Source: Cliona cf. orientalis
Lineage: Eukaryota > Porifera > Demospongiae > Clionaida > Clionaidae
Length of the DNA stretch: 64,000 nucleotides
Reading direction: 5' to 3'
Assembly: GCA_963930775.1 (NCBI GenBank)
Contig: OZ005695.1
Location: forward strand, 8,804,001-8,868,000
Each line of letters starts with the position of its first letter. Position 1 is the stretch's first letter. Positions 1 to 10,818 of the stretch are shown here, piece after piece. Both the position numbers and the translations under genes were made by a program. Under the pieces are notes generated by a model that was not told the DNA's origin, searched no databases, and worked only from the letters and a program-made list of their open reading frames with translations.

Positions 1-1245
1 GGTCAAAGATAGAGCTCCTCGATCTTGAGAAGCGTGGTGAACTAAGTTAGCTAGCTAGCTTTGCACGTGGCAAGTGTCAGTTGAATGGCTGCTAAATTGT
101 ATCCTGTGTAGTGTCAATTAGTGCGCGTATGATTCCTGTGCCTATGTAAACCGAGTCTGTAGTGTGGTTTGTTGGTGTGTATGCACACAGCTAGCTGGCT
201 ACAGCCGTAGCTTGACTGGGAAAACCCTTGACATCCATAATATTCCTATTGCTTCAGTATGAATTGCACAGTACACCCTAAAGAAATTAATATCGCACTG
301 TACACCCTAAGGGGACTAATATCGCACACTTAGCAGTGCAATATTAAAAATAACTGTCCTAAAAAACTATGTAAAAGGGATATAACTTGATAATAATCTA
401 TATTAATTTTGTTCAGGTTTTGTATCTTAATTAATTTTAATATTAAACTGTGGCCATGTTGTCTCAGCTGGCCACAGTAAGATATAAAACCTCCTAGTCT
501 CCCGGCTTTCAATATTAAATTTGAGGAGTCTAGCAGACTCTGTAGCGAAAAGCTTCAATATTTGCCACCCTGGCCCAGGCAGAACTAGATTTGAGCAGCT
601 GAATCACCTTTCAGTTTTATCTAATGGTTTCGATAAACCCAGAAGTTGGGGGTGGATGAGATACAAACACAGCATTGCCTAACTCCACGCTTATGAATTC
701 TTCAGTTGTACTCTCTATCTGACTGTAGACCAGGTGTCGTGGACTTTTCTTCTGGATTGGTCACCATTTGCGAAGGAAAATTACACAAAGAATTTCGCGC
801 GTATACAACGGCAGGCGCGACAACTGATACTATTCAGATCGCTCTTTTCACTACATCATCTTCAGCTCCATAGCAGCTTTTGGTCAGCTTACCGTCGAAT
901 TCTAATTCTAAGAGAGATTGAAGGGCGTGACTTAAGGTAGTATTCGACGCGCAATTTATAAATGATTGCGCATGGACACAATTCACGTATGTTTTAATGC
1001 GGTTTAGTCGGGAACGCGAACGAACGTCGACCATTTTCCAGATGCAAACAAAGTCCAAGTTCCTGCGTCAAATTTTGAAGACCAGAGACTCGAACGAACT
1101 GACTTCGCTGTTGTTCACGCTAGTCCATCGATCGGAGCAGGGCCAGGTATAGCGCTTTTTCAAAAACTCTAGGATGGTGAGTCGTCAGACAAGGTTTTGT
1201 CCTGGAGGGCCGCCATTAAGCGAGTCACATGGCAGCTGAGCAGTA

Positions 1246-1601
1246 AGGCCATACCAATTTGAATATATGTTTCTCGGACAGGCATGCCATCAAAAGAGAC
1301 CCGGGTGGCAGGCAAAAAAAAAAAAAAAAAATCTGAATCTGATTATTATCAATGCAAAGTTCAAGCAAAACCACAATACAGTGACATAAAATTAATATAA
1401 AAGCCACATGTCCGTTAACAAAGCCCTAAAATTAATTAATTTTCGTCGATTACGTAGGACAGTATACTTATGCGCATGCGCCATGTCGATATACAGCGTT
1501 TATTATTGCCAACACTTGACCACACCCTTTTTTTTTTTTGGAATTCAGCAAAATGTGACCCGCCGGATCCGAGAAACATATATTCAAATTGGTATGGCCT
1601 A
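1246..1601. mobile_element. MITE-like inverted-repeat element
   Basis: The ends are inverted repeats of about 33 bp: AGGCCATACCAATTTGAATA at the left and its reverse complement at the right, ending near 1600. Inside are an A tract (about 1315-1330) and a T tract (about 1529-1540). Further complementary pieces outside it (CAGGGCCAGGTATAGCG near 1138 against CGCTATACCTGGCCCTG near 1650; CCTGCGTCAA near 1061 against TTGACGCAGG near 1733) suggest it sits inside, or is the core of, a larger foldback of roughly 1060-1745. The short ORFs here are not credible genes. Confidence 0.75.
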
Positions 1602-1871
1602 AGTTTTTATGTTCGCTTTCTGTTCGTGTAACTCGATAGAGTTCAAACGCTATACCTGGCCCTGTAGAGGCTCGTAAGCTATCGTTTCGTTTGTATATCA
1701 TTACATAGAGGCTGTTTACCTTGGCAAAAACTTGACGCAGGAAATTGCAAAACTTACCTGCGCTTGCAGACAGACAGTGGCAGGTTTGCTTTTCGTTTTT
1801 GTGGACCATGGGGCAGGCATCAGGAGAGCTACTTACCTGTGCCTTGACTGTGCAAAGAACGTGGATAAAAA

Positions 1872-2573
1872 CTAGTCTCGCGCAGCCAGACTCTCTCTCA
1901 GGGAAAAGGGGGAGGGGGAAGGGGAGGGAGAGAGTACGAGTCTCAGGGGCGTAGCCAGGATTTTCTGAGGGGGTTTCCTAGCAGTTGCGCGCGAAGCGCG
2001 CGCGAAAAATTTAAAGACCACGCCCACTTTTCGGCCATGCCGTCTAATTAACGATCGCCATTTTCAGCAAGATTTTGCTCGATTCTCGATATCTTGGCAG
2101 AGAAAACCACAAAAGGAGGAGATCTAGGCTAGGTTTTAGGAGATTTTAGTGCCTGCACATTGAATCTGGAAACCAAGGGGGTTTCCTGATAGCTAAATCA
2201 TACTAAGATAATACTGAATCTGACTGCCAGGGGGGGTTTCCGGGCAACAAGGAAACAACTAAGCTACGCCCCTGAGTCTGGTAAAGTGCTATACATCGAG
2301 TTGTCCCAGCGCCTCGTATGAGGCGCGACCAATCAGATTGCATCTTTATGGCATTACATATTTGCGGTGGCGTATCCGACTATGAATGGACGAGATACCA
2401 TTGCGCACGCGTGTTTATTCTCCGTTCACAATCGGATATGCCACCGCAAAATAAAGATGCTATCTGATTGGTCGCGCCTCGTACGAGGCGCTGGGACAAC
2501 TTGATGTATAGCACTTTACCAGACTCTCTCCCTCCCCCTCCCGAGGTGTAAGAGTCTGGCTGCGCGAGACTAG
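1872..2573. mobile_element. Composite nested inverted-repeat element with target-site duplication
   Basis: The outer terminal inverted repeats are CTAGTCTCGCGCAGCCAGAC at the left and the reverse complement at the right. An identical 7-bp ATAAAAA flanks both ends (1865-1871 and 2574-2580), a clear target-site duplication. Two more inverted pairs lie inside: CAGGGGCGTAGC near 1944 against GCTACGCCCCTG near 2263, and a longer pair at 2276-2350 against 2450-2525. The body has no coding capacity, as expected for non-autonomous DNA transposons inserted next to or into one another. Confidence 0.85.
2276..2525. repeat. Foldback element nested in the composite element
   Basis: Two arms of about 70 bp are near-perfect reverse complements (left starts GTCTGGTAAAGTGCTATACA, right ends with its complement). 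They surround a short spacer. It would extrude as a long hairpin and has no ORF. It is probably an independent MITE family that landed within, or forms the right half of, the larger element. Confidence 0.75.
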
Positions 2574-2816
2574 ATAAAAACTGGAGTATAACTGTCTAAT
2601 TTATTATTCATGTGAACTTTGACCATGCGTGGGCGGAATACTATCCCGGGGCCCGTGCGCACGTGCGTACGCGCCATGTGGGGTGGGGGTTAAGGGTTAA
2701 CGAGAGAGTCGTTCCGTGACGTCACTATAGGGTATAAAAGTGGAGGCTGCTCATGTCGTTTTTAGTTGCGCCCGGTCTGAATTGATGTAGCTATATGCTA
2801 TGACATTATTATCAAA

Positions 2817-3304
2817 ATGGCGGCTAGAATTCGAATGAATCCGTACTTATATTATTGGTATGCAGTGCTAGTTCTTTCAGTAATTGTGAGGATCATTCAT
2901 GTTCACTCAGGTGAGCTAAAACTGATTGCATGCAACTATTCTATATAGATGCATTTATATATTATATGCATGCAGATAAACCAACCCTCCCTACACTACT
3001 AAAGTTCCCTCCCAGCTGTCCAAGTCCTCACTGTACCAACATAGCATCAAGAATAGGCAAAGAGTACTGGAAATTTGGGATTTTACTGCTGGAGGATGAT
3101 AACGGAAATACAGTAGACACCATCACAAGTGACCATCGACAAGACAGTATTGAAATGGTTGCCCTCAAGATACTTCAAAAGTGGCTGAACGGAGCAGGAT
3201 TGAAGCCAGTGAGCTGGAACACTCTGGTACAGGTACTCTACGATGTTCAGTTGAATCAACTGGCTGGTGAAATTCAAGAGTACACCCAGCACAAGAGATC
3301 TTGA
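2817..3304 (+). CDS. Death-domain protein with N-terminal hydrophobic segment, copy 1
   Basis: Two exons, 2817-2910 and 2976-3304, join across a GT/AG intron in phase 1 to give 140 residues. The N-terminus (MAARIRMN) is basic and is followed by about 20 hydrophobic residues to position 30, a signal peptide or signal anchor. Residues from about 50 to 135 have the death-domain pattern: IASRIGKEYWKFG, then a central LKILQKWL helix, then LVQVLYDVQLNQLAGEI. Death domains normally act in cytosolic apoptotic or innate-immune adaptors, so a secretory N-terminus is unusual. It is the first of three paralogues (also 8859 and 13483). The UQCRC2-like sequence starts 144 bp downstream on the other strand. 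The death-domain call rests on pattern, not a profile search. Confidence 0.75.
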
Positions 3305-4250
3305 TACAATCACATAAGCTAAATTTTAAGAAACAGACTAACTGGTCTTTAATAAATACTTTTTATACACATAATATAATACTATAGATAAGCAGAGTAC
3401 ATACAATGGCTTGTTGCTTTCATATGATTCTACATGTCAAATGTTCCCTACTTGAGTGAGATATCAGCTAGGAGGTGGTCTAGCCTTGGGATGCTGGACA
3501 GGTTACCATGAGCCACTAGGGTAGCACGACTACCAAACACAGAACGGGCAAACTGTATGGGTAAAAAGATCACCTTTAGAATACACTACCATTGAATAAT
3601 CCTAAATTGTGCTCCTGATAATAATGCTAACATAACATACCTTGACAATATTATCCTTGGTTATGGAGTCGACCTGCTTTAGAGTATCAACCAATGGTGT
3701 GTATGATCCCTTCATTGCTGCCTGCATGAAAAATGAACAGAGACAGCAAACCATTAATTTTCTTTAACCAGTCAATGATAATACTGTACCTGCATGCCTA
3801 TGTCCTCAATAAGTGTACCTTGTACCTCAGAGCTCATCTTATAGCTGGCTTTCAGCTGGTTTCTGTCAGACATATGAACAATTGATGGTCACTATTAACG
3901 TCTTAGCATTCAGGCAGTACCTTGCTCGGCTGAGATCCTCTTCAGAGATGTTCCCTTTGGCTACTTCACTGAACTCCTTCATCACAGCCTTCAGTAGCTA
4001 TTATAGTAATATACACCTCAATCTAGGATAGTCAATTGGTTAACAGTACAGGTCCTACCTTGCCTGCTGCACTGCCATCACAGACTGTGTACATGCCAAA
4101 CAGCCCATTGTCAGAGTAGTTGAGATTTAAAGCGGTCACCTAAGCATAGTACACCAGTCCACACATGAAAGTTCTTAGCTTAACAAGGATGGGCACACAC
4201 ACACTCATCACCCCATCTACATCCTAAAGCTAGCTGGAAGAGAAAAAATC

Positions 4251-4326
4251 CGGGCAGCCGCCGGGAATCGAACCCAGGGCCACTGACTTGAGCCGCCAGC
4301 GCTCTACCACTGAGCCACGACCACCC
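4251..4326 (-). ncRNA. tRNA-like sequence in tandem repeat, unit 1
   Basis: Reading the minus strand, an A-box-like stretch (TGGCTCAGTGGTAGAGCGC) and a B box (GGTTCGATTCC) are present at tRNA spacing. It folds as a cloverleaf: acceptor GGGTGGT against the 3' GGCTGCCC with G-U pairs, D stem GCTC/GAGC, anticodon stem CTGGC/GTCAG and T stem CTGGG/CCCGG. The anticodon loop GGCTCAA lacks the invariant U33 (it is G), so this is a tRNA-derived SINE-like unit rather than a functional tRNA gene. Identical or near-identical copies lie at 4539-4614, 4827-4902 and 59397-59472. Confidence 0.75.
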
Positions 4327-4538
4327 TTAGGCACCCGAACTCCCCCCTTCCAGCTTTAAGGGCGAAAGTCAACCCTATACCCAAACTACGTTCACGGAGT
4401 CTGCCGGGATAATTAAATCACCAAAGCACAGAGCCCCAACAATAGTAATTACATGAAAGTTCTTAGCTTAACAAGGATGGGCACACACACACTCATCACC
4501 CCATCTACATCCTAAAGCTAGCTGGAAGAGAAAAAATC

Positions 4539-4614
4539 CGGGCAGCCGCCGGGAATCGAACCCAGGGCCACTGACTTGAGCCACCAGCGCTCTACCACTG
4601 AGCCACGACCACCC
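4539..4614 (-). ncRNA. tRNA-like sequence in tandem repeat, unit 2
   Basis: Same 76-nt tRNA-like cloverleaf as at 4251-4326, displaced by exactly 288 bp. One base in the anticodon stem differs (GCCGCC reads GCCACC on the plus strand), and the change keeps a G-U pair. Confidence 0.75.
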
Positions 4615-4826
4615 TTAGGCACCCGAACTCCCCCCTTCCAGCTTTAAGGGCGAAAGTCAACCCTATACCCAAACTACGTTCACGGAGTCTGCCGGGATAA
4701 TTAAATCACCAAAGCACAGAGCCCCAACAATAGTAATTACATGAAAGTTCTTAGCTTAACAAGGATGGGCACACACACACTCATCACCCCATCTACATCC
4801 TAAAGCTAGCTGGAAGAGAAAAAATC

Positions 4827-4902
4827 CGGGCAGCCGCCGGGAATCGAACCCAGGGCCACTGACTTGAGCCGCCAGCGCTCTACCACTGAGCCACGACCAC
4901 CC
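4827..4902 (-). ncRNA. tRNA-like sequence in tandem repeat, unit 3
   Basis: Third 76-nt tRNA-like copy, again offset by 288 bp. The repeat unit is cut off about 34 bp after it, where UQCRC2 intron sequence shared with the other copies (CATGCACACTATCCACAT) resumes. Confidence 0.75.
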
Positions 4903-6888
4903 TTAGGCACCCGAACTCCCCCCTTCCAGCTTTAACATGCACACTATCCACATCATAAACCAAAAATAAGTTCAACGCACTGCAAATGGAACATCAACAG
5001 CTCCAGCGGCAGCCTTAGGGAGGAGAGAGCGAGGAAGTAAATACGAGCATAAAGGTGATTATACCGTACCTTGAGGCAGCTGAATTTGAGCCCCACTTGA
5101 CATAGCCTAGCGGAGCGGCCCCCAGCATGTGCTGCAGTACACCAGCTGCCAGTACGTCACTCTGAGCTCCAATAAAACTGCAAAGAAAGAATAGGTGCCG
5201 TATTCAATTTTAAGATACAAAAATGCTGCTCATGGCGTGTACACAATGTGCAATACAATAAATAAATTTACCTTGTTCCTCTACATACGACAGCAGCATG
5301 AGTGAAGGGAGAGCCAGAGGGGATACGACTCTCAGACCCTACAAATAATTATAAACCCTGAATGACATATTATGATGCTATCAGGAGCATGTAAATCTTT
5401 CTGGTGATATAAAGCTAGACACTGTGTACCAATAATAATTATTATGGCATGCTATTACCTCCTACATATTCACACTGCTCATCAGTGGTTGTCATTCCCT
5501 CTGGTACCCCACTGAGAGAGGCCTCGGCATGCTTCACCAACTCATCATGGTTCACACCAACACCAACCACTGTCATCCTACGACCAGTGTACCACTCGTC
5601 CACATATGACTTCAACTATAGGGGATGAAAATTATCAACAATAGGCAAAATGAAGGCTAAAGAGACTTCATGTTGTTGCACAGCAATCACAAAATCTTCT
5701 TCAACAAATTACATTGTACTTCCATAAAAGGGCATATTACATCCCCAGTATAAATTTACTTTTTTGCGGTTATTAGGTAATTATGTTGTAATTATGATGT
5801 AACCTATGTCGTCATAGTGCTAAAATTCAGAGCCTTTACAGAACACTTCTGAGACCTGAAAATCCACAGAATCATATATTAACTTACATACATATCCAGC
5901 AAATACATTAAAAGCTGAGTGCTACTTTCTCCGACAAGTAACGCTAGCCGAACTTCACGCGTTCTCTTGACTGACGTAATCCTGTGGATAAATAAAGCTA
6001 GGCTTGCGCTATTTATAGCATGCGTCATGCCACGAGCGATCTGAAGTTCGGAAGCTCTACTGTGCTGTCGAGTTTCTCTCCTTTGATTGAAGGATCGAAA
6101 TTCGAAGTCGAGAGTTGGTCTTATACTCCATCTCTGCGATTGAGGCCCCAGCATCGATGTGTATATTGACGACCTTTTACCACATGCACCATTAGAACTA
6201 TGTAGCTACTGGGGATGTGGTCAAGTTTTTCATAATAATAATTATACAATGTCATGTATTATACTTACATCAGTATTGGTGAGTTTTGATACATTGAACT
6301 TTGGATAATAGAGAGGGTTGCTTAGAGCATTCCTGCAAACATGTGTGTCATTTATAGTGCATTGTGTATAATCATAATGGGCACACTATGCTGTCCTTAC
6401 CTAAATGCTATGCGATGAAGTTCCTCCAATACAACTGAATAAAGAAGAGAGAACAGTACAGCATAGTGAACACAACCAGTATACACATTAGCAATCTAAC
6501 ACACCAGTATTGGGCTGGTTCTCGGCTGCAGCTAGGTCAAAGTTCAACTTTGGTCTCAGGTCATTGACCTCCCATGGCTGGAACTGTGGTGATGTCACCG
6601 AAGAGGCCAGATTGTCAAACACTGGTGCCCTATTGAAGGAGGGAGAAGGGAGAGAAAGAAAAAATAATTAATGTGTAATGAATAGTTAGAGGGGTGTACA
6701 ACTACTTACAGGCTATCCCTGAGAAAACATCCAGAATAGATCATATGCTCCCTCGTTGAAGTGGCACTGTAACAATACAACAGAGAAAGTAAAAAAAAAG
6801 ATAGTATGAATACATGAATAATATTCCTCATCTGATGCTGCCTCCAGTTAGATCCACCTCTCTGGCTATCCTGAAAGCAGCCTAGGGG

Positions 6889-7579
6889 CATAAATGTAGT
6901 GTCAGTCAGGTTTCAGAACTAGAGAACGAGCATGGCATAGTTCTAATCGCTCAGACCCTGCCTAGATAAACTACTGATTACTAGCAAACAAGTCGGTCGA
7001 TTATTGGATGTCGAGCGGAGAAATACATGCCCTTACAAGGAAGCAATCGAGCTAGGCCCATAAACGCACCAACAAACACAATATTATGTACGCAACATGT
7101 CACATGTCGTGGCGCTGTATATACGAGGTCTCCCGTGGTGCCGGTTTGTCAACTAAGCGAGAGAAAAGTGACAATTATTTCTACTGTGTTACGGCAAGTA
7201 GTAATAAAAATACATGTAGCATATTTTGATCACTCTATAATTATATGCGGCCACCTAATTTTATAAATTTTAATCTCTTTAAACGGCCGGCCTTGTTTCG
7301 CGATCAAGGTGCCAACCATACGTATGTCGCCACACCATTTTTAACCTAAAAAATGTCTGACACGCAAAAGAGGAAAATTCTGAAGTAGCTTTAATATTAT
7401 TATATAAGTAGATTGTGCATTCGCTAACAGTGATTTATTTGTATTATCTCCATAGACAACAATGGCGTCTCATATTTCTCCCCCCAAAGGTTAAAGTAAC
7501 CCATACAAACATGCAATATATTCATACTTGGCCAAGAATCATAGATACTCTATACAGCATTATTATCACTATTGCTCAC
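6889..7579. other. Spacer between truncated UQCRC2 and SPATA20 fragment
   Basis: This roughly 690-bp stretch should hold UQCRC2 exons 1-3 if copy 1 were complete, but none are present on either strand. It is AT-rich, with no convincing ORF, repeat or RNA. It probably contains the duplication breakpoint that joined the UQCRC2 tail to the SPATA20 5' fragment. Confidence 0.5.
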
Positions 7580-8560
7580 TTGGCTGAGGGAACTTTGGTG
7601 CATTGCCATAGCCTCCATACTTGCTATCAAATCTCTTCTCCAGCATCTCATATCCTCTCTGGACGCAACCAGTCCCTGGGAGCCCCCCTCCCTCTCCCTC
7701 CTTCCCCTTACTCGATGTCGAAACAGCCTCGGAAATGGCATCTATGATCCTTGAGCCCTGTTGGATGATTCTGTCTCGATCTTTCTTCCACTGTTCTGCG
7801 ATGCTCTTGAGGATGGTGGAAAAGCCGGGGCGACCGTAGGAGTCCCTGGGGGGAAAGTAGGTTCCCCCCACGAAAGGTTTGAGCTCGGGGGTCAGGAAAA
7901 CACTCATTGGCCACCCTCCACCTCCCTGAGTCGCCTACAATGTAGAATAGTGCATGTAACTATTGTGAAGAAAGCTTTGATGCAAAGTTAGAAATTAATA
8001 GAATCATGGCACTAAAATAACAATACCATTACACATATACCGGTACTCATGCAAAACCAAGCCTGGCTCTCACATGTGATGATGTCATATTATCTTAAGC
8101 TTAGGGTTTTCCCCTTACCTGAATGAACGTCATGTAGACCTTGTCCACATCAGGCCTCTCCTCCCTGTCCACCTTGATGCTGACAAGGTCTCCCTGAGGA
8201 TGGCTCCAATCTCCTCACTCTCAAACGACTCTCTCTCCATCACGTGACACCAGTGGCAGGTCGAGTAGCCAACCGACAGGAAGATTGGCTTGTCCTCAGA
8301 TCTGGCCTTCTCAAATGCTTCTTGCCCCCAAGGATACCTGAGCAGAATTTAAAAAGATAATCAGGATGCTTTCTAGTCCTAGCTACTCTGGTGGACCAAC
8401 CCTTCAATTCTCAAGGGTAAGTATGTACCAGTAAATAAAGTCATGAAAATAATAGTTGGGCTTACCAGTCCACGGGATTAGCTGCATGCTGCAGGAGGTA
8501 AGGAGACTTCTCCTTAGCTAGTCTGTTTAGTTTTCCACTTGCTTCTGCCCCCGAGGCCAT
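7580..8560 (-). pseudogene. SPATA20: SPATA20 (thioredoxin-like, YyaL family) 5' fragment, copy A
   Basis: Three exons (8466-8560, 8119-8337, 7580-7934) match the N-terminus of the SPATA20/YyaL family. It starts [20 protein letters not shown], then [13 protein letters not shown], the thioredoxin-like [13 protein letters not shown] segment, [14 protein letters not shown], and GGTYFPP with GYGNAPKFPQP. The family is usually about 700-800 residues; only about 220 are here. Against copy B, exon 2 has lost one base (GAGACCTTGTC against GAGAAATTTATC) and exon 3 has gained one (GCTCGGGGGTC against GCTCAGGGTC), so the frame is broken twice. Both differences sit in short runs, so sequencing error is possible. 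It is head-to-head with the death-domain gene at 8859, 298 bp apart. Confidence 0.75.
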
Positions 8561-8858
8561 TCTTCTCAAAGAGTACAGCGATACTAGTAGCCTTCTTGAG
8601 GACATCTACACCGCCTAGACCCCGCCCTGTAGCCTAATTATCGTCGATCGCGCGTGCGCAGAAAGTCATGCACATGAATATGAATTGTGGAATCAGGAAT
8701 TCACGTGCGAGTACATGGCGAGCGTGGCTTGCCATACGCGCGCGCCGATAATAATGCCCCCATCGCGATATCGCGCAAGCTGAGCCGGAAGCAACGTCGA
8801 TGTGTTGGCTGCGTATGGTGACATTTCTATTCAGTCCAGAATTTGGCAGAAAGTCAAA
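8561..8858. promoter_or_regulatory. Divergent intergenic region between SPATA20 fragment A and death-domain gene 2
   Basis: This 298-bp region separates a minus-strand start codon (8560) from a plus-strand one (8859). It is locally CG-rich (CGATCGCGCGTGCGCAG near 8645 and GCGCGCGCCGATAAT near 8738), unlike most of the window. The matching region before death-domain gene 3 (13134-13482) keeps the CGATCGATCGCGCATCGCGC stretch. Its position suggests a duplicated bidirectional promoter; this is inference. Confidence 0.4.
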
Positions 8859-9372
8859 ATGCAGACGAGAATGACTTTATACTGGTGGTATATTAATATT
8901 GTTATGTTACTTCTGTTCCATAACTTGGCAATCGAGCAACTGAACAAATCAGGTAGCTAAGCTGATATAATTAATTTGTATGTCATTTATAGTGATACTG
9001 ATCATGAGCTAGAGTATATAAATGCTCACAGATCTAGATAAACCAACACTCCTAAAACTATTAAAATTCCCTCCCAACTGCTCTAGTCCTCACTGCATCA
9101 ACATAGCATCAAGAATAGGCAAGGATTACTGGAAATTTGGACTCTTCCTATTGGATGATGATGATGGATGTATCGTAGATGCTATTACATACAACTATCG
9201 TCACGATGGCATTGAAATGATGACTCTCAAGATAGCCCAGAAGTGGACTGAGGGAGTAGGACGGAAACCAGTGACATGGAATACTTTGGTACAGGTACTC
9301 TATGATATCCAGTTGAATCAGCTTGCTGGTGAAATACTAAAGTATACCCTACCTAACACAGAGCAGCTATAA
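8859..9372 (+). CDS. Death-domain protein with N-terminal hydrophobic segment, copy 2
   Basis: Exons 8859-8952 and 9032-9372 join in phase 1 to give 144 residues. The N-terminus MQTRMTLYWWYINIVMLLLF is a signal peptide or anchor. The death-domain part keeps INIASRIGKDYWKFGLFLL, LKIAQKW and LVQVLYDIQLNQLAGEIL. Compared with copy 3 there is a 6-bp insertion at the start of exon 2, which adds two residues (LD) without a frame break. It is closer to copy 3 than to copy 1. UQCRC2 copy 2 follows 143 bp downstream on the minus strand. A two-exon gene that stays open while its co-duplicated neighbours decay suggests selection. Confidence 0.75.
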
Positions 9373-9515
9373 TTAACTAAAGAACCTCCATGCAAACATA
9401 AGACTAAACTGTGAGTGTTTTTTAATCATAAATACATGTACATTGAAACAAAGAGCTAGGATACATATATTAATGGTTAACATTTTGTTTGTAAAATGTT
9501 ATATCAAGATGTTCC

Positions 9516-10818
9516 CTACTTGAGTGAGATATCAGCTAGGAGGTGGTCTAGCCTTGGGGTGCTGGACAGGTTACCATGAGCCACTAGGGTAGCACGACTA
9601 CCAAACACAGAACGGGAAACCTGTAAGGGTAAACAGATCACGGTTAGTCTACACCATTGAATAATCCTGGTTTGTAGAGGTACATAAAAATATCCATAAC
9701 ATACCTTGACGATATCGTCCTTGGTTATGGAGTCGACCTGCTTTAGAGTATCAGCCAATGGAGTGTATGATCCCTTCACTGCTGCCTGCATGAAATGAAT
9801 GGAGACAGCAAACCATTAATTTTCTTTAACCACAGTCAATGATAATACTGTATATACCTGCATGCCTATGTCCTCAACAAGTGTACCTTGTACCTCAGAG
9901 CTCATCTTATAGCTGGCTTTCAGCTGATTTCTGTCAAACATATAAACAATTGACGGTCACTATCATTGATGTCTTAGCATTCAGGCAGTACCTTGCTCGG
10001 CTGAGATCCTCTTCAGAGATGTTCCCTTTGGCTACTTCACTGAACTCCTTCATCACAGCCTTCAGTAGCTATTTTATAGTGATACATCTCAACCTAGGAC
10101 AGCCAGTTAGTTAACATCATTAGTCCTACCTTGCCTGCCGAACTGCCATCACAGACTGTGTACATGCCAAATAGTCCATTGTCAGAGTAGTTGAGATTTA
10201 AAGCAGTCACCTAAAGCATAGCACACCAGTCCCACATATGCACACTATCCACATTACAAGTCAACGCACTGCAAATGGAACATCAACAGCTCCAGCGGCA
10301 GCCTTACCCAGCCTAGGGAGGAGAGAGAGGCAGTAGAATAATCGAGTACAAGTATAGAGGTGATTTATACGGTACCTTGAGGCAGCTGAATTTGAGCCCC
10401 ACTTGACATAGCCTAGCGGAGCAGCAGCATGTGCTGTAGTACACCAGCCACCAGTATGTCACTCTGAGCTCCAGTAAAACTACAGTCTTTAATTAATTAA
10501 ATTATCTCAGACTGTTGTAATATTCGTGTAATTCAACTCTTTATTCCTTTCCATATTGTATACTCTTTGGTGTCTGCATGCCATGGAATTGGCAATAAGC
10601 TTCTTGATAATATTATATGTATGATTTGAGGACTCTGCTGAAGTTCATCTACTTCTTCATAGACAGTATTACCATAAATGGTAGAATGTCATGACTGTAC
10701 ACAATAACATGTTAGTGTAACAAAGGGCCTACAACACAATAGCAGCTTACCTAGTTCCCCTGCATACGATAGCAGCATGAGTGAAGGGAGAGCCAGAGGG
10801 GATATGACTCTCAGACCC
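9516..10818 (-). pseudogene. UQCRC2: UQCRC2 copy 2, C-terminal exons only, frameshifted
   Basis: C-terminal exons match copies 1 and 3 from the stop at 9516 up to about 10818. In the exon near 10400, where copy 3 encodes LQHMLGAAPLG, four bases are missing (ATGCTGCTGCTCCGCTAG against ATGCTGGGGGCTGCTCCG), which shifts the frame and puts TAG directly after. All 5' exons are missing; homology ends near 10820 where repeat-derived sequence begins. This copy cannot encode a working core protein 2. Confidence 0.85.

Larger units (their letters stand above)
4163..4936. repeat. 288-bp tandem repeat carrying a tRNA-like unit (2.7 copies)
   Basis: Units start at 4163, 4451 and 4739, exactly 288 bp apart, each beginning ACATGAAAGTTCTTAGC; the third ends early near 4936. 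Copies are almost identical. Each holds a 76-nt tRNA-like segment on the minus strand. The same unit recurs at 59309 with a second start exactly 288 bp later. It lies in an intron of the truncated UQCRC2 copy and is absent from the matching introns of copies 2 and 3, so it was inserted after, or independently of, the segmental duplication. Confidence 0.9.
3448..6888 (-). pseudogene. UQCRC2: UQCRC2 (cytochrome bc1 core protein 2) copy 1, 5'-truncated
   Basis: Exon by exon this matches the intact copy at 14102-17762. The C-terminal exon encodes SVFGSRATLVAHGNLSST and ends DISLK-stop at 3448. Earlier exons run up to the one that encodes AFRIAREVDLTGGS near 6835-6888. Exons 1-3, including the mitochondrial targeting peptide, are absent upstream, and exon 4 has lost 15 nt relative to copy 3. 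I saw no frameshift in the remaining exons, but without a start and targeting sequence it cannot make normal core protein 2. A tandem tRNA-like repeat array (4163-4936) sits in one intron. It is called a pseudogene by truncation; a chimeric transcript is not excluded. Confidence 0.7.

Noticed and set aside
4251..4902. Cluster of real tRNA genes
   Set aside because: Cloverleaf and A/B boxes are present but the anticodon loop lacks U33, acceptor pairing relies on G-U pairs, and the copies are embedded in a 288-bp repeat.
4163..4936. CRISPR-like array
   Set aside because: The period is 288 bp with no unique spacers, and the genome is eukaryotic.
5879..6154. 91-codon minus-strand ORF, with a relative of up to 125 codons at 16051-16428
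   Set aside because: They occupy homologous introns of UQCRC2 copies 1 and 3 and differ by many frame-changing indels, so they look like shared intron sequence rather than conserved protein.
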